From positions 1 to 20,456 of the forward strand of contig JBBQKJ010000049.1 of the NCBI GenBank assembly GCA_038326775.1: a stretch of DNA of 20,456 nucleotides, given 5' to 3'. Made by a program: the position numbers and the translations under genes. Every line of letters begins with the position of its first letter. The stretch's first letter is position 1. This document shows, in pieces, positions 14,409-20,456 of this stretch. The notes under the pieces were generated by a model, which was given only the letters and a program-made list of their open reading frames with translations, ran no database searches and was not told the DNA's origin. The stretch comes from DYIU01 sp038326775 (lineage in GTDB: Bacteria; Actinomycetota; Geothermincolia; Fen-727; Anoxymicrobiaceae).

Positions 14409-16013
14409 ATGATGACGCTGGGCACGGGTATAAGCAGGCTTACCGGCTTCGTGCGCACGGCGGCTCTGCTCTCGGTGCTCGGGCTCACGGCCAAGGCGAT
14501 GGCCGACAGCTTCAGCCTGGCGAACATCACCCCGAACATCATCTACGACCTGGTGCTGGGCGGGGTTCTCTCGTCGCTCTTTATCCCGGTGTTCGTTGAG
14601 TACCTGCAGACCAGGGACGAGGAAGAGGCATGGCACGTCGCCAACTCCGTCTTCAACATCACCCTGGTCGTGCTCACCTTTGTCGCGGTGGCGCTCTGCA
14701 TCGCGGCACCCTACGTCATCAGGGCCCAGACATTCCTCAGCCACGGACGCGGCCAGATGGAGGCGGACGCCACGTTCCTGCTGAGGTTCTTCATCTTCGA
14801 GGTTATCTTCTACGGCTTCTGCGCAATCTGGACCGGTATTCTCAACTCGTACAAGCACTTCACCATACCGGCCTTCGCGCCTATCACCAACAACATCGTG
14901 GTGATAGCAACGGTGGCCATCTATTATTTCTACCCGAACAAGTACCTGCTCGCTGTCGGGGGGACGCTGGGCGTCGTGGCGATGGCCCTGGTGATGCTGC
15001 CATGGGTCCGGCGCACCGGGTTCCGCTACCGCCCCGTTATCGACCTCAAACACCCCGCGGTCCGCAAGCTCGGCAGGCTGGCCCTGCCCGTGGTCGCATA
15101 CGTGTTCATCAACCAGATAGGCCTGTGGGTCGTGAACATCCTGGCCGCGCAGGTCCAGGGGGGTATCTCCGCCTACCAGTACGGCTACATCTTTTTCCAG
15201 CTGCCTTATGGCATCGTCGCCGTGTCCATAATAACCGCGCTCTTCCCGACGCTGTCCGAGCAATCGATCCGCGATGAGAAAGAGCAAATGGTGCAGTCGA
15301 CTTCGCTGGGAGTGCGGACCACCGCCTTCGTGGTCATCCCCGCCTCGGTGGGCTTCGCGATACTCAGCACACCCATAGTCAGACTGCTGCTGCAGCGGCT
15401 CAACTTCGGGGCCCGGGACACCAGCATGCTCGCCTCGACGGTATTCTGCTTCGTCCTGGGGCTGTTCTTCTTCTCGCTGTTCATGCTGGTGCTCAAGGTC
15501 TTCTACTCCATGCAGGACACCAGGACTCCGATGATCGTCGCGGCCGCGATCGTGGCCTTCAATATCGGGATTGACTTCCTGTACTTCTACATGTTCAAGA
15601 CGAATGTCATGAAGGTGGCAAGCCTGGCTCTGGGAAACAGCACCGCCTACCTGGTAGGGGCCATAATCGTATGGTTCGTCCTGCGGCGGCGGCTGGGTTC
15701 GCTGGACGGGCGCCGCGTCGCCCTCTCGCTCGCCAAGATCTGCGGTGCGTCAGCGGTGATGGGAGTCGCCTGCTGGGGCACTTCCAGCCTGGTGGAGCGG
15801 TGGGTGGGCGTCCAGGGCTTCGGCGGACAGTTCCTGCAGGTGGCCCTCGCCATTCTTGTGGCGGCGGTGGTCTACATCGCGGCGGTCCTGCTCTTTAAGA
15901 GCGAGGAAATGCATGCGTTGAGGAGGCTTATCGGGCGTTTCTTCAGGCGGAGCCAGGACGAGATGGAGCCGCACGGGAGGGAACCGGTGGAAGAGGATAG
16001 TATTATTGACTAG
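14409..16013 (+). CDS. murJ: Lipid II flippase MurJ (MviN)
   Basis: MurJ moves lipid II across the cytoplasmic membrane. The frame gives 534 residues from ATG 14409 with the family pattern: SRLTGFVRTAALLSVLG, then FSLANITPNIIYDLVLGGVL, QLPYGIVAVSIITALFPTLS, and FYSMQDTRTPM, across about 14 membrane helices. It ends with a short acidic tail; unlike mycobacterial MviN there is no pseudokinase or extracellular domain. Neither 14409 nor 14412 has a ribosome site. The frame stays open upstream to 14292 and reads KPASFARGASMMTLGTG, matching where homologues start, yet contains no ATG, GTG, TTG or CTG; an ATA at 14316 after AAAGG is the only near-cognate with a site. The true N-terminus is therefore uncertain. 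It follows the DUF6049 gene by 34 bases, likely coupled. Confidence 0.92.
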   Translation: MMTLGTGISRLTGFVRTAALLSVLGLTAKAMADSFSLANITPNIIYDLVLGGVLSSLFIPVFVEYLQTRDEEEAWHVANSVFNITLVVLTFVAVALCIAAPYVIRAQTFLSHGRGQMEADATFLLRFFIFEVIFYGFCAIWTGILNSYKHFTIPAFAPITNNIVVIATVAIYYFYPNKYLLAVGGTLGVVAMALVMLPWVRRTGFRYRPVIDLKHPAVRKLGRLALPVVAYVFINQIGLWVVNILAAQVQGGISAYQYGYIFFQLPYGIVAVSIITALFPTLSEQSIRDEKEQMVQSTSLGVRTTAFVVIPASVGFAILSTPIVRLLLQRLNFGARDTSMLASTVFCFVLGLFFFSLFMLVLKVFYSMQDTRTPMIVAAAIVAFNIGIDFLYFYMFKTNVMKVASLALGNSTAYLVGAIIVWFVLRRRLGSLDGRRVALSLAKICGASAVMGVACWGTSSLVERWVGVQGFGGQFLQVALAILVAAVVYIAAVLLFKSEEMHALRRLIGRFFRRSQDEMEPHGREPVEEDSIID

Positions 16014-16073
16014 GGAACCGCGATATCACCTACATGGCGCCGGAGAGTCCGCCTGCGGACCCGGGGGAGGGGT

Positions 16074-16520
16074 TTGTTGTTGCTAAGGCTTAATCGCTTG
16101 ATCCGAGATGAGAGCGGCCAGGTGCTCCGGTACGTGATATCGATAGGGGTGGTCGTCGCTGTCCTTGTCCTGCTGATGTCCGAGGTCGGCCCTATCGTCT
16201 GGCTCAGGATCTCGTCCATCCAGGACGCGGAGGACATCGTGAACTCCGCCGCCTTCGAGTACAGACTCTACAAGAGTGAGGACCAGGCTATGAGCGAGGT
16301 CGTGGCCAAGATGAAGACGATGGGCTTCTCGGACGAAGAGATACGCCAGTCTACAGTGCTGTTCCTCCCGCTGAACGCCGCCGAGAAGACCATGGTCCAG
16401 GTGACCGTGGTCAGGTACGCCAACACGCTGGTAACAAGGCACATCAACCCGCTGAAGAAGTTCGCCAGGGTGGCCACCACCAAGCAGGCTTCCGTCACTA
16501 CGGCCTCCCAGGCACCGTAG
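16074..16520 (+). CDS. Small single-pass membrane protein, TadE/pilin-like N-terminus
   Basis: The product has about 146-148 residues and is not assigned to a family. Three tandem TTG codons (16074, 16077, 16080) could start it; GGAGG at 16066-16070 favours 16077 or 16080. The start reads LRLNRLIRDESGQVLRYV, then a hydrophobic helix (ISIGVVVAVLVLLMSEVG), then a soluble domain with a helical part (SEDQAMSEVVAKMKTMGFSD) and a beta part (TVLFLPL, KTMVQVTVVRYANTLV). A basic segment, DESGQ and a membrane helix resemble TadE-like or Flp-type pilin subunits, but the Glu at position +5 after the Gly is Tyr, so processing by a prepilin peptidase is doubtful. It follows murJ by 60 bases and may be cotranscribed. 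A small hairpin (GTCCGC/GCGGAC, 16047-16060) lies just before the ribosome site. Confidence 0.7.
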   Translation: MLLLRLNRLIRDESGQVLRYVISIGVVVAVLVLLMSEVGPIVWLRISSIQDAEDIVNSAAFEYRLYKSEDQAMSEVVAKMKTMGFSDEEIRQSTVLFLPLNAAEKTMVQVTVVRYANTLVTRHINPLKKFARVATTKQASVTTASQAP

Positions 16521-16548
16521 CGGCCTGCCGGAGCGCTCCGTCCGGCTA
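16518..16548. terminator. Hairpin between convergent genes, possible two-way terminator
   Basis: An imperfect inverted repeat is centred on the perfect 12-base palindrome CGGAGCGCTCCG (16529-16540), with outer arms TAGC..GG and CC..GCTA. It lies between the stop of the small membrane protein and the convergent DUF6812-like gene. No T-run is present on either side. Confidence 0.35.
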
Positions 16549-16570
16549 CCGGGTAGAGCCGCAGACAGCC

Positions 16571-16834
16571 TCAGGTAACCTCGTCAATACCTGTCTCTTC
16601 CATCGGGAAGAAGAAGTTGACCGCGTTCCGGTTTATCCCCAGGAATGCAGCGTCGTACAACTTCTTGCCGTCGGCAAGGCTGTATATCTCGGCATCGGTC
16701 ACCGGGATGAAGGAGTTGTCCTTGATGTTGAGGATATCGAGAAGCCTCGCACCGGGGTACTTGAACAGGTTGCATACTATGCGGAAGCGGTCAACGAGGA
16801 TAGTGACCTTGACCTTCTCTTTTGGCACGTGCAT
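16571..16834 (-). CDS. DUF6812-like small protein
   Basis: The 87-residue protein has an ATG at 16834 with AAGGAGG eight bases upstream, and codon use in line with a real gene. It is a small beta-rich domain: VTILVDRFRIVCNLFKYPGA, then RLLDILNIKDNSFIPVTDAE and a final strand NAVNFFFPMEE. The pattern of a strand, PGxRLLDxLN, FIPVTDAEIY and a closing strand matches DUF6812-type proteins, for which no function is established. It stands alone, convergent with the murJ-side genes and with its own promoter. There is no signal peptide or membrane segment, so it should be cytoplasmic. Confidence 0.75.
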   Translation of the reverse strand: MHVPKEKVKVTILVDRFRIVCNLFKYPGARLLDILNIKDNSFIPVTDAEIYSLADGKKLYDAAFLGINRNAVNFFFPMEETGIDEVT

Positions 16835-16881
16835 TGCTTGAGCCTCCTTGTCCCCCTGGAATGCGCCGTCACGATGCTCTT

Positions 16882-16911
16882 ATTGTATATCCTGACACAT
16901 CGGCCAGTCAC
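16882..16911 (-). promoter_or_regulatory. Promoter of the DUF6812-like gene
   Basis: On the minus strand GTGACT (16906-16911) and TACAAT (16882-16887) are spaced by 18 bases, about 50 bases before the start. Unlike fhaA, this transcript would have a leader containing a strong Shine-Dalgarno. Confidence 0.5.
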
Positions 16912-16951
16912 CTGTTTGTTTGCGGCTGGGCCGGCGACCCTCAGAGCAGCC

Positions 16952-17653
16952 TCAGAGCACCCTCAGAACTAGCCAGTGCAGGCGGTTAGAAAGGAGCACC
17001 TCCACGAGCGCCGCGGCGAGCGCCAGGCCGGCCAGCTTGCCCGCGCCGGGGACCCGGTCCTCGCCGCGCTTCCAGGCTATCGCCAGAGCCACGAGCGTGA
17101 AGTTGAGGGCCAGCAGGGTGAAGAGGATCGAGAGCGTGACCATCGGTGCCCACGTCCAGTATGCCCCCGGCCAGTCCGGCATGAGCAGCAGTGAAATCGC
17201 GGCCGGGACGGCCAGCAGAAATGGTATCGAGTACCAGCTTTCGAAGACCGCCGGCCGCTCGCCGGTGTCCCCGGAGGGCGATACCACGCTCGAGGCGAGG
17301 GGAAAGACGAGTGCGGCAAGGGCGGTGCCGGCAAGGGAGCCGGTGACTACCCTTATCGCGTTGGAGGACTCGCGGAGGCCCGCGTACGAGGTGGCGGCGT
17401 CGAAGGCGGTGGGAACGATGAACAACGCGAGCGCCAGGAGTTTCGGCCACGACGGGTAGCGCCTGGGCTCACGGCCGTAAGCCAGCAGCAGGATGACGAA
17501 GCATGCCGCGAACCCCAGGAACAGGCCCGTGTCCCTGGCGCACACCGGCATGGCCCGCCCCCCGTAGGCGAGGCTGCGCTCGGATAACTGGTGGCATATG
17601 GCGAAGCCGACCTGGTCCATCAGCCAGGTGAGGCCGCCCGCAATCGAAGGCAT
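16952..17653 (-). CDS. DUF2085-family membrane protein
   Basis: From ATG 17653 the product has 233 residues; ATG 17671 (239 residues) is an alternative with a weak GGACC site, and the frame open to 18043 is a shadow of the divergent gene. The N-terminus has the DUF2085 signature: AICHQLSERSLAYGGRAMPV then CARDTGLFLGF. In the family this second part usually reads CARCTG, so the second Cys of the CxxC-like pair is Asp here (codon at 17531-17533). About six to seven hydrophobic helices follow (LLALALFIVPTAFDA, GSLAGTALAALVFPLAS, IPFLLAVPAAISLLLM, SILFTLLALNFTLVALAIAW, LAGLALAAALVEVLL). The function of the family is unknown; the conserved Cys/His residues suggest metal or redox chemistry at the membrane. 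The N-terminal placement of an -10 box suggests a leaderless transcript. Confidence 0.82.
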   Translation of the reverse strand: MPSIAGGLTWLMDQVGFAICHQLSERSLAYGGRAMPVCARDTGLFLGFAACFVILLLAYGREPRRYPSWPKLLALALFIVPTAFDAATSYAGLRESSNAIRVVTGSLAGTALAALVFPLASSVVSPSGDTGERPAVFESWYSIPFLLAVPAAISLLLMPDWPGAYWTWAPMVTLSILFTLLALNFTLVALAIAWKRGEDRVPGAGKLAGLALAAALVEVLLSNRLHWLVLRVL

Positions 17654-17659
17654 GCTGTA

Positions 17660-17665
17660 ACTATA
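17660..17665 (-). promoter_or_regulatory. -10 box six bases before the DUF2085 gene
   Basis: TATAGT on the minus strand is followed after six bases (TACAGC) by the ATG at 17653. If used, the start at 17671 would lie upstream of transcription. No good -35 is seen. Confidence 0.35.
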
Positions 17666-17706
17666 GCGCATGCCGGTCCAGTCGACCGCCAGGGGCGAGC
17701 CTCGGC

Positions 17707-17712
17707 TATAAT
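17707..17712 (+). promoter_or_regulatory. -10 box of the PLP-enzyme gene
   Basis: TATAAT at 17707-17712 lies 43 bases before the ATG at 17756, back to back with the DUF2085 promoter. A TCGACC at 17682-17687 could serve as -35 but at a long 19-base distance. The leader contains GGAAGG at 17742-17747, eight bases before the start. Confidence 0.5.
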
Positions 17713-17755
17713 TGGGGGCGGAAGCTGTTCTTTCGGCCTGCGGAAGGTGATATCG

Positions 17756-18877
17756 ATGGAAAGACCACTGCTGTTCGAGGCCTGCCCCGCTCTCCGAGAG
17801 AGCGTCGACTGGCTGCCGCTGGGAGAATACCCGACCCCGGTCGAGCGGATGCCCGGCTTGTGTGAGGCGGAAGGCCTGACCGATTTCTACGTCAAGCGCG
17901 ACGACATCTCCTCGCCATACTACGGGGGTAACAAGGTACGCAAGCTCGAGTTTATACTCGCCAGGGCGAAAGCGCGCAGTCACGACACTGTCCTGACCTA
18001 CGGAGCGGTCGGCTCCAACCACGTGCTGGCGACGATCATCCACGGCAAGCGCGTCGGGGTGAAGACCATCGCCCTGGTCGCGCCGCAGCCGAACGCGGCG
18101 TACGTGCGAAGGAACCTCCTGCTCGACTACGCCAACGGGGCCCAGTTCGCCATCGCGAGCACGATGGCCGGGATACCCGCCGCGCTCGCCAGGGGGCTGC
18201 GCTCGGGCTACGATCGGAATAAGCGCAAGTTCCCCTACATAGTACCGCCTGGGGGCTCATACCTCTGGGGGTCGCTCGGCTTCGTCGACGGCGCCCTGGA
18301 GCTCAAGGCCCAGGTCGACGCGGGCCTTCTTCCCGAGCCGGAGTTCATCTTCGCGACCTACGGCAGCGGCAGCACGGCGGCCGGTCTGATCGCCGGGGTC
18401 CAGCTCGCCGGCTTGTCGAGCAAGGTCGTGTCGGTGAGGGTCGTCGATAAGATCGCCTGCAACAGGTGGATACTGGGCTATCACGTGAACCGTGCGGTGA
18501 AGTTCCTCTCGAGGCACTGCCCGGGCGGACGTATGCAAACAGTCGACCCCAGGAAGATACTCCTCATAGAAGAATTCGCCGGGCCCACCTACGCGCGCTT
18601 CACGCCCGAGAGCGTCGAGGCGGTCCGCAAGGCGAAGGAGTGCGACGGCATAAAGCTCGACGGCACCTACACGGGAAAGACCATGGCCGCGGCGCTCGAC
18701 TTCATGAAGGGCAACGGCCTTGAAGACAGGCCGGCGCTGTTCTGGAACACGCTTAGCTCGGTAGACCTGTACCCGTCAGTCAAGGACATCGACTACCACG
18801 TCCTGCCTGATGAGCTCCACCGCTACTTCACCGAACCCATCCAGGAAGAGGAGATGGGCTGCGAGATAATCTATTGA
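17756..18877 (+). CDS. PLP-dependent enzyme, ACC deaminase/D-cysteine desulfhydrase family
   Basis: The 373-residue protein belongs to the fold-type II (tryptophan synthase beta-like) PLP enzymes. YVKRDDISSPYYGGNKVRKL places the Schiff-base lysine at K60. TYGAVGSNHV (81-90) is the substrate-side loop, in which relatives usually have GAVQSNH; here Gln is Gly. ATYGSGSTAAGL (about 200-211) is the phosphate-binding loop. Relatives deaminate 1-aminocyclopropane-1-carboxylate or split D-cysteine to pyruvate, ammonia and sulfide; the changed loop and a length about 40 residues above the usual make the exact reaction open. The ATG at 17756 has GGAAGG at eight bases. The end overlaps the convergent FAD-protein gene by seven bases. 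Confidence 0.88.
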   Translation: MERPLLFEACPALRESVDWLPLGEYPTPVERMPGLCEAEGLTDFYVKRDDISSPYYGGNKVRKLEFILARAKARSHDTVLTYGAVGSNHVLATIIHGKRVGVKTIALVAPQPNAAYVRRNLLLDYANGAQFAIASTMAGIPAALARGLRSGYDRNKRKFPYIVPPGGSYLWGSLGFVDGALELKAQVDAGLLPEPEFIFATYGSGSTAAGLIAGVQLAGLSSKVVSVRVVDKIACNRWILGYHVNRAVKFLSRHCPGGRMQTVDPRKILLIEEFAGPTYARFTPESVEAVRKAKECDGIKLDGTYTGKTMAAALDFMKGNGLEDRPALFWNTLSSVDLYPSVKDIDYHVLPDELHRYFTEPIQEEEMGCEIIY

Positions 18878-19671
18878 CCTGACCCGGTTCTATTCACGTG
18901 GAGGTAGCCGGGAACGGCGCGGAAAGCCCCGGCCAGCGCGAGCTCGCCAAGGCTCCCGGTCGGGGTCGGCCCGTACCCGGCGAGCCACTCTTCGTAGCGG
19001 AACCCCCGGGTCGCCTCTATCTCACGCTCGAAAGCCGCGAAGTCCCGCCTGCCGATTGGGTTCCTGGTGAAGAAGAACATCATGTCGATGCCGTTAAGCG
19101 AGGACCAGTATGCGTAGTCGTTTGTGTAGTCGCCGAAGTAGATGAGGGCCTCCGCGTCTCGCTCCGAGCGGCCTTTTCCGCCGTAGCAGTATCCCATCTG
19201 GTAAGGGATGTTCAGCGCGTCGAACGCGTCCGCGTAGAGGCCTGTCGCAATGATGGTGCCTGGTGGGAGCTTCGCGATCTCCCCCTGCCCGAGAACCGGC
19301 TGCTCGAACTCGACCGTGACGCCCTCGGCCAGCGCGATGTCCAGCAGGTAACCCTCGAGCCCTGTCTTGCGCGGGCCTCGCTCCACACAGCAGAGGTTGG
19401 ACCTTGCGATGGGGACTTCAAACTCCTTTCCCCATAAGTAGCCGGTCAGTAACGCGCACGATTTTATCTGAGGGGGGCCCAGGGGTATGCCTATATAGGC
19501 GCCCAGCTTCTCCGGGACCATCGGTGTGACGTCCACCGCCGGCCAGCGCTCCGGCTGCCCGCCGACGGTCCGGTACTTTTCGAGAACGCGGACGCGGTGC
19601 CCGCGCCTCGCCAGGTTGATCGCCGCGACCAGGCCGGATAGGCCGGCGCCTACGATAAGCTGCTCAGCCAC
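18871..19671 (-). CDS. Small FAD/NAD(P)-binding oxidoreductase
   Basis: The start is GTG at 19669-19671, with GGAG five bases upstream, giving 266 residues. The frame open to 19731 lies in the flavoprotein gene and is not used. The N-terminus is a dinucleotide-binding Rossmann fold: IVGAGLSGLVAAINLARRGH with G8, G10, G13 and E31 (VRVLEK). IIATGLYADAF is the second ATG motif of FAD-dependent oxidoreductases. GGQPERWPAVDVTPM follows the FAD loop, as in phytoene desaturase or amine oxidase-like proteins. These are usually 450-500 residues long; this one is about half, without the C-terminal FAD-binding segment. It overlaps the iron-sulfur flavoprotein gene by 22 bases, so the two are made together and may form an electron-transfer pair. 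The substrate is unknown. Confidence 0.82.
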   Translation of the reverse strand: MAEQLIVGAGLSGLVAAINLARRGHRVRVLEKYRTVGGQPERWPAVDVTPMVPEKLGAYIGIPLGPPQIKSCALLTGYLWGKEFEVPIARSNLCCVERGPRKTGLEGYLLDIALAEGVTVEFEQPVLGQGEIAKLPPGTIIATGLYADAFDALNIPYQMGYCYGGKGRSERDAEALIYFGDYTNDYAYWSSLNGIDMMFFFTRNPIGRRDFAAFEREIEATRGFRYEEWLAGYGPTPTGSLGELALAGAFRAVPGYLHVNRTGSGQ

Positions 19672-20294
19672 TCCTGCTCCTCGGCATCTGGCTCGGGCGG
19701 GTTTACCAGACGGACGCCGGCCGCCGCGCACTCTTCCAGGGCTCCAGGCACCTTCGCGATGGCGCCCTTCTCGTCGACGTTGTAGTAGGTCACCCGCTCG
19801 CGGTGCGTGATCTCGAGCATGCCGAAGAAGTACCGGACCGTGACAAGAGCGGGCTCGAAGACGTCTGGTTTGTCGAAGCCGGCCGCCGAGAGCCAGAGGC
19901 CGCGTCTGGCCTTTCGCCTATCCTCGTCGGAAACCGTGTGTTCCTTCAGGACGAACTTCTTGGACCAGAAACACTGAAGGCGGTCGATCAGTATCTTCGC
20001 CTGCGCCGCGAGGTTCATGCTGAAAATGGGCGCGGCAAGGATTATGCCATCGTATTCCAGCAGCTTCGGGTACAGCATCTGCATGTCGTCCTGCTGTATG
20101 CACCTGCCGTCCTTGAAGCAGGCGTTGCACGCCTGACAGGGGTGGATGTCGAGCCGGGGCACGTCTATCTTCTCGGCAAACGCGCCCGCTCCGGCCGCGC
20201 CCTCCAGCGCGCTGTCGAGCATGAGGTCGGTGTTGCCACCGATCCTCGGGCTGCAGGAGAGCCCCAGCACCCTGAAATCGCCGCCGACGTCCAT
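19650..20294 (-). CDS. Iron-sulfur flavoprotein, NADPH-dependent FMN reductase family
   Basis: From ATG 20294 (AAAGGGG just upstream) the product has 214 residues. It has a flavodoxin-like fold: LGLSCSPRIGGNTDLMLDSA is the FMN-phosphate loop, then a compact cysteine motif CQACNACFKDGRC (C53, C56, C59, C65), the 4Fe-4S site of Isf-type proteins, followed by QQDDM, IILAAPIFSMNLAAQAKILI and the dimer-forming helix. Such proteins move electrons between ferredoxin-like donors and acceptors, mostly in anaerobes. The open frame continues upstream to 20426, but that part lies in a repeat and lacks a site, so it is left out. The next gene overlaps its end by 22 bases. Confidence 0.9.
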   Translation of the reverse strand: MDVGGDFRVLGLSCSPRIGGNTDLMLDSALEGAAGAGAFAEKIDVPRLDIHPCQACNACFKDGRCIQQDDMQMLYPKLLEYDGIILAAPIFSMNLAAQAKILIDRLQCFWSKKFVLKEHTVSDEDRRKARRGLWLSAAGFDKPDVFEPALVTVRYFFGMLEITHRERVTYYNVDEKGAIAKVPGALEECAAAGVRLVNPPEPDAEEQEWLSSLS

Positions 20295-20354
20295 GACTCC
20301 CCTTTCTTTCCCATCAAGCGTGACAAACACCTTCACGCTAATTATATGCAACAT

Positions 20355-20456
20355 CGGGGTCAGGTCACTTTTCTGCGTTTTAACCCCGGGGTCAGGCACC
20401 CTGACATGAATTCGTATCCGAGACATCCGGCTGCCGCCGAAAATTCATGTCAGGGT
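20355..20456. repeat. GGGGTCAGG-type intergenic repeat with 15-bp inverted arms
   Basis: The segment starts with CGGGGTCAGGTCACTTTTC and passes AACCCCGGGGTCAGGCACCCTG. Within it ACCCTGACATGAATT (20398-20412) and AATTCATGTCAGGGT (20442-20456) are perfect inverted copies separated by 29 bases. CGGGGT (20355-20360) and ACCCCG (20383-20388) form another short pair. The second arm runs to the last base, so the element continues outside. The shape recalls REP/MITE-like mobile repeats; no transposase is in the window. It lies upstream of the iron-sulfur flavoprotein gene. Confidence 0.75.

Noticed and set aside
14331..15287. 318-residue minus-strand frame opposite murJ
   Set aside because: Composition rich in His, Arg, Gln and Asp fits an antisense shadow of membrane-protein codons.
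20295..20426. N-terminal extension of the iron-sulfur flavoprotein
   Set aside because: The extension is translated from the repeat; the flavodoxin fold starts at 20294, where a ribosome site is present.

Overview
The window is GC-rich bacterial chromosome with dense, mostly unidirectional gene blocks. Several gene sets point to Actinomycetota: the order fhaA-fhaB-pstP-rodA-pbpA, a large secreted/anchored DUF6049-type protein directly before murJ, and a primary-type sigma factor whose region 3-4 linker has the actinobacterial pattern. The coexistence of a DUF6812-like protein, an iron-sulfur flavoprotein and a murJ without a pseudokinase tail suggests a deep-branching, possibly anaerobic lineage (for example Geothermincolia/Aquicultoria-like). 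That placement is inference; no marker in the window proves it. No rRNA, tRNA, CRISPR array or transposase gene was seen.

Layout: (1) 1-175 end of an RRM RNA-binding protein; (2) 349-1539 sigma-70 factor; (3) 11031 down to 1549, all on the minus strand, a cell-envelope block read from a strong promoter at 11039-11044: fhaA, fhaB, pstP (PP2C), rodA, pbpA, two alpha/beta hydrolases and an M28 metallopeptidase with membrane segments; (4) 11269-16520 on the plus strand: TauE/SafE permease, DUF6049-type protein, murJ, small single-pass membrane protein; (5) 16571-16834 minus, DUF6812-like protein; (6) 16952-17653 minus, DUF2085 membrane protein, divergent from (7) 17756-18877 plus, a PLP enzyme of the ACC deaminase/D-cysteine desulfhydrase family; (8) 20294 down to 18871 minus, iron-sulfur flavoprotein and FAD protein with overlapping reading frames; (9) 20355-20456, a repeat with long inverted arms that runs off the window.

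How they work together: fhaA, fhaB and pstP are readers and eraser of Ser/Thr phosphorylation, rodA and pbpA are the glycosyltransferase/transpeptidase pair for peptidoglycan elongation, and murJ flips lipid II. The expected kinase genes pknA/pknB do not follow pbpA; hydrolase and peptidase genes stand there instead. The phosphatase carries a C-terminal PASTA domain, a module normally found on the kinase. Other points of note: rodA has no usual start codon before its conserved first membrane helix but does have a perfect Shine-Dalgarno placed for an AUC start; murJ also lacks a usual start codon for its conserved N-terminus; one alpha/beta hydrolase has lost its nucleophile serine and the M28 peptidase its general-base glutamate; and several -10 boxes lie only 6-7 bases before an ATG, suggesting leaderless transcripts.
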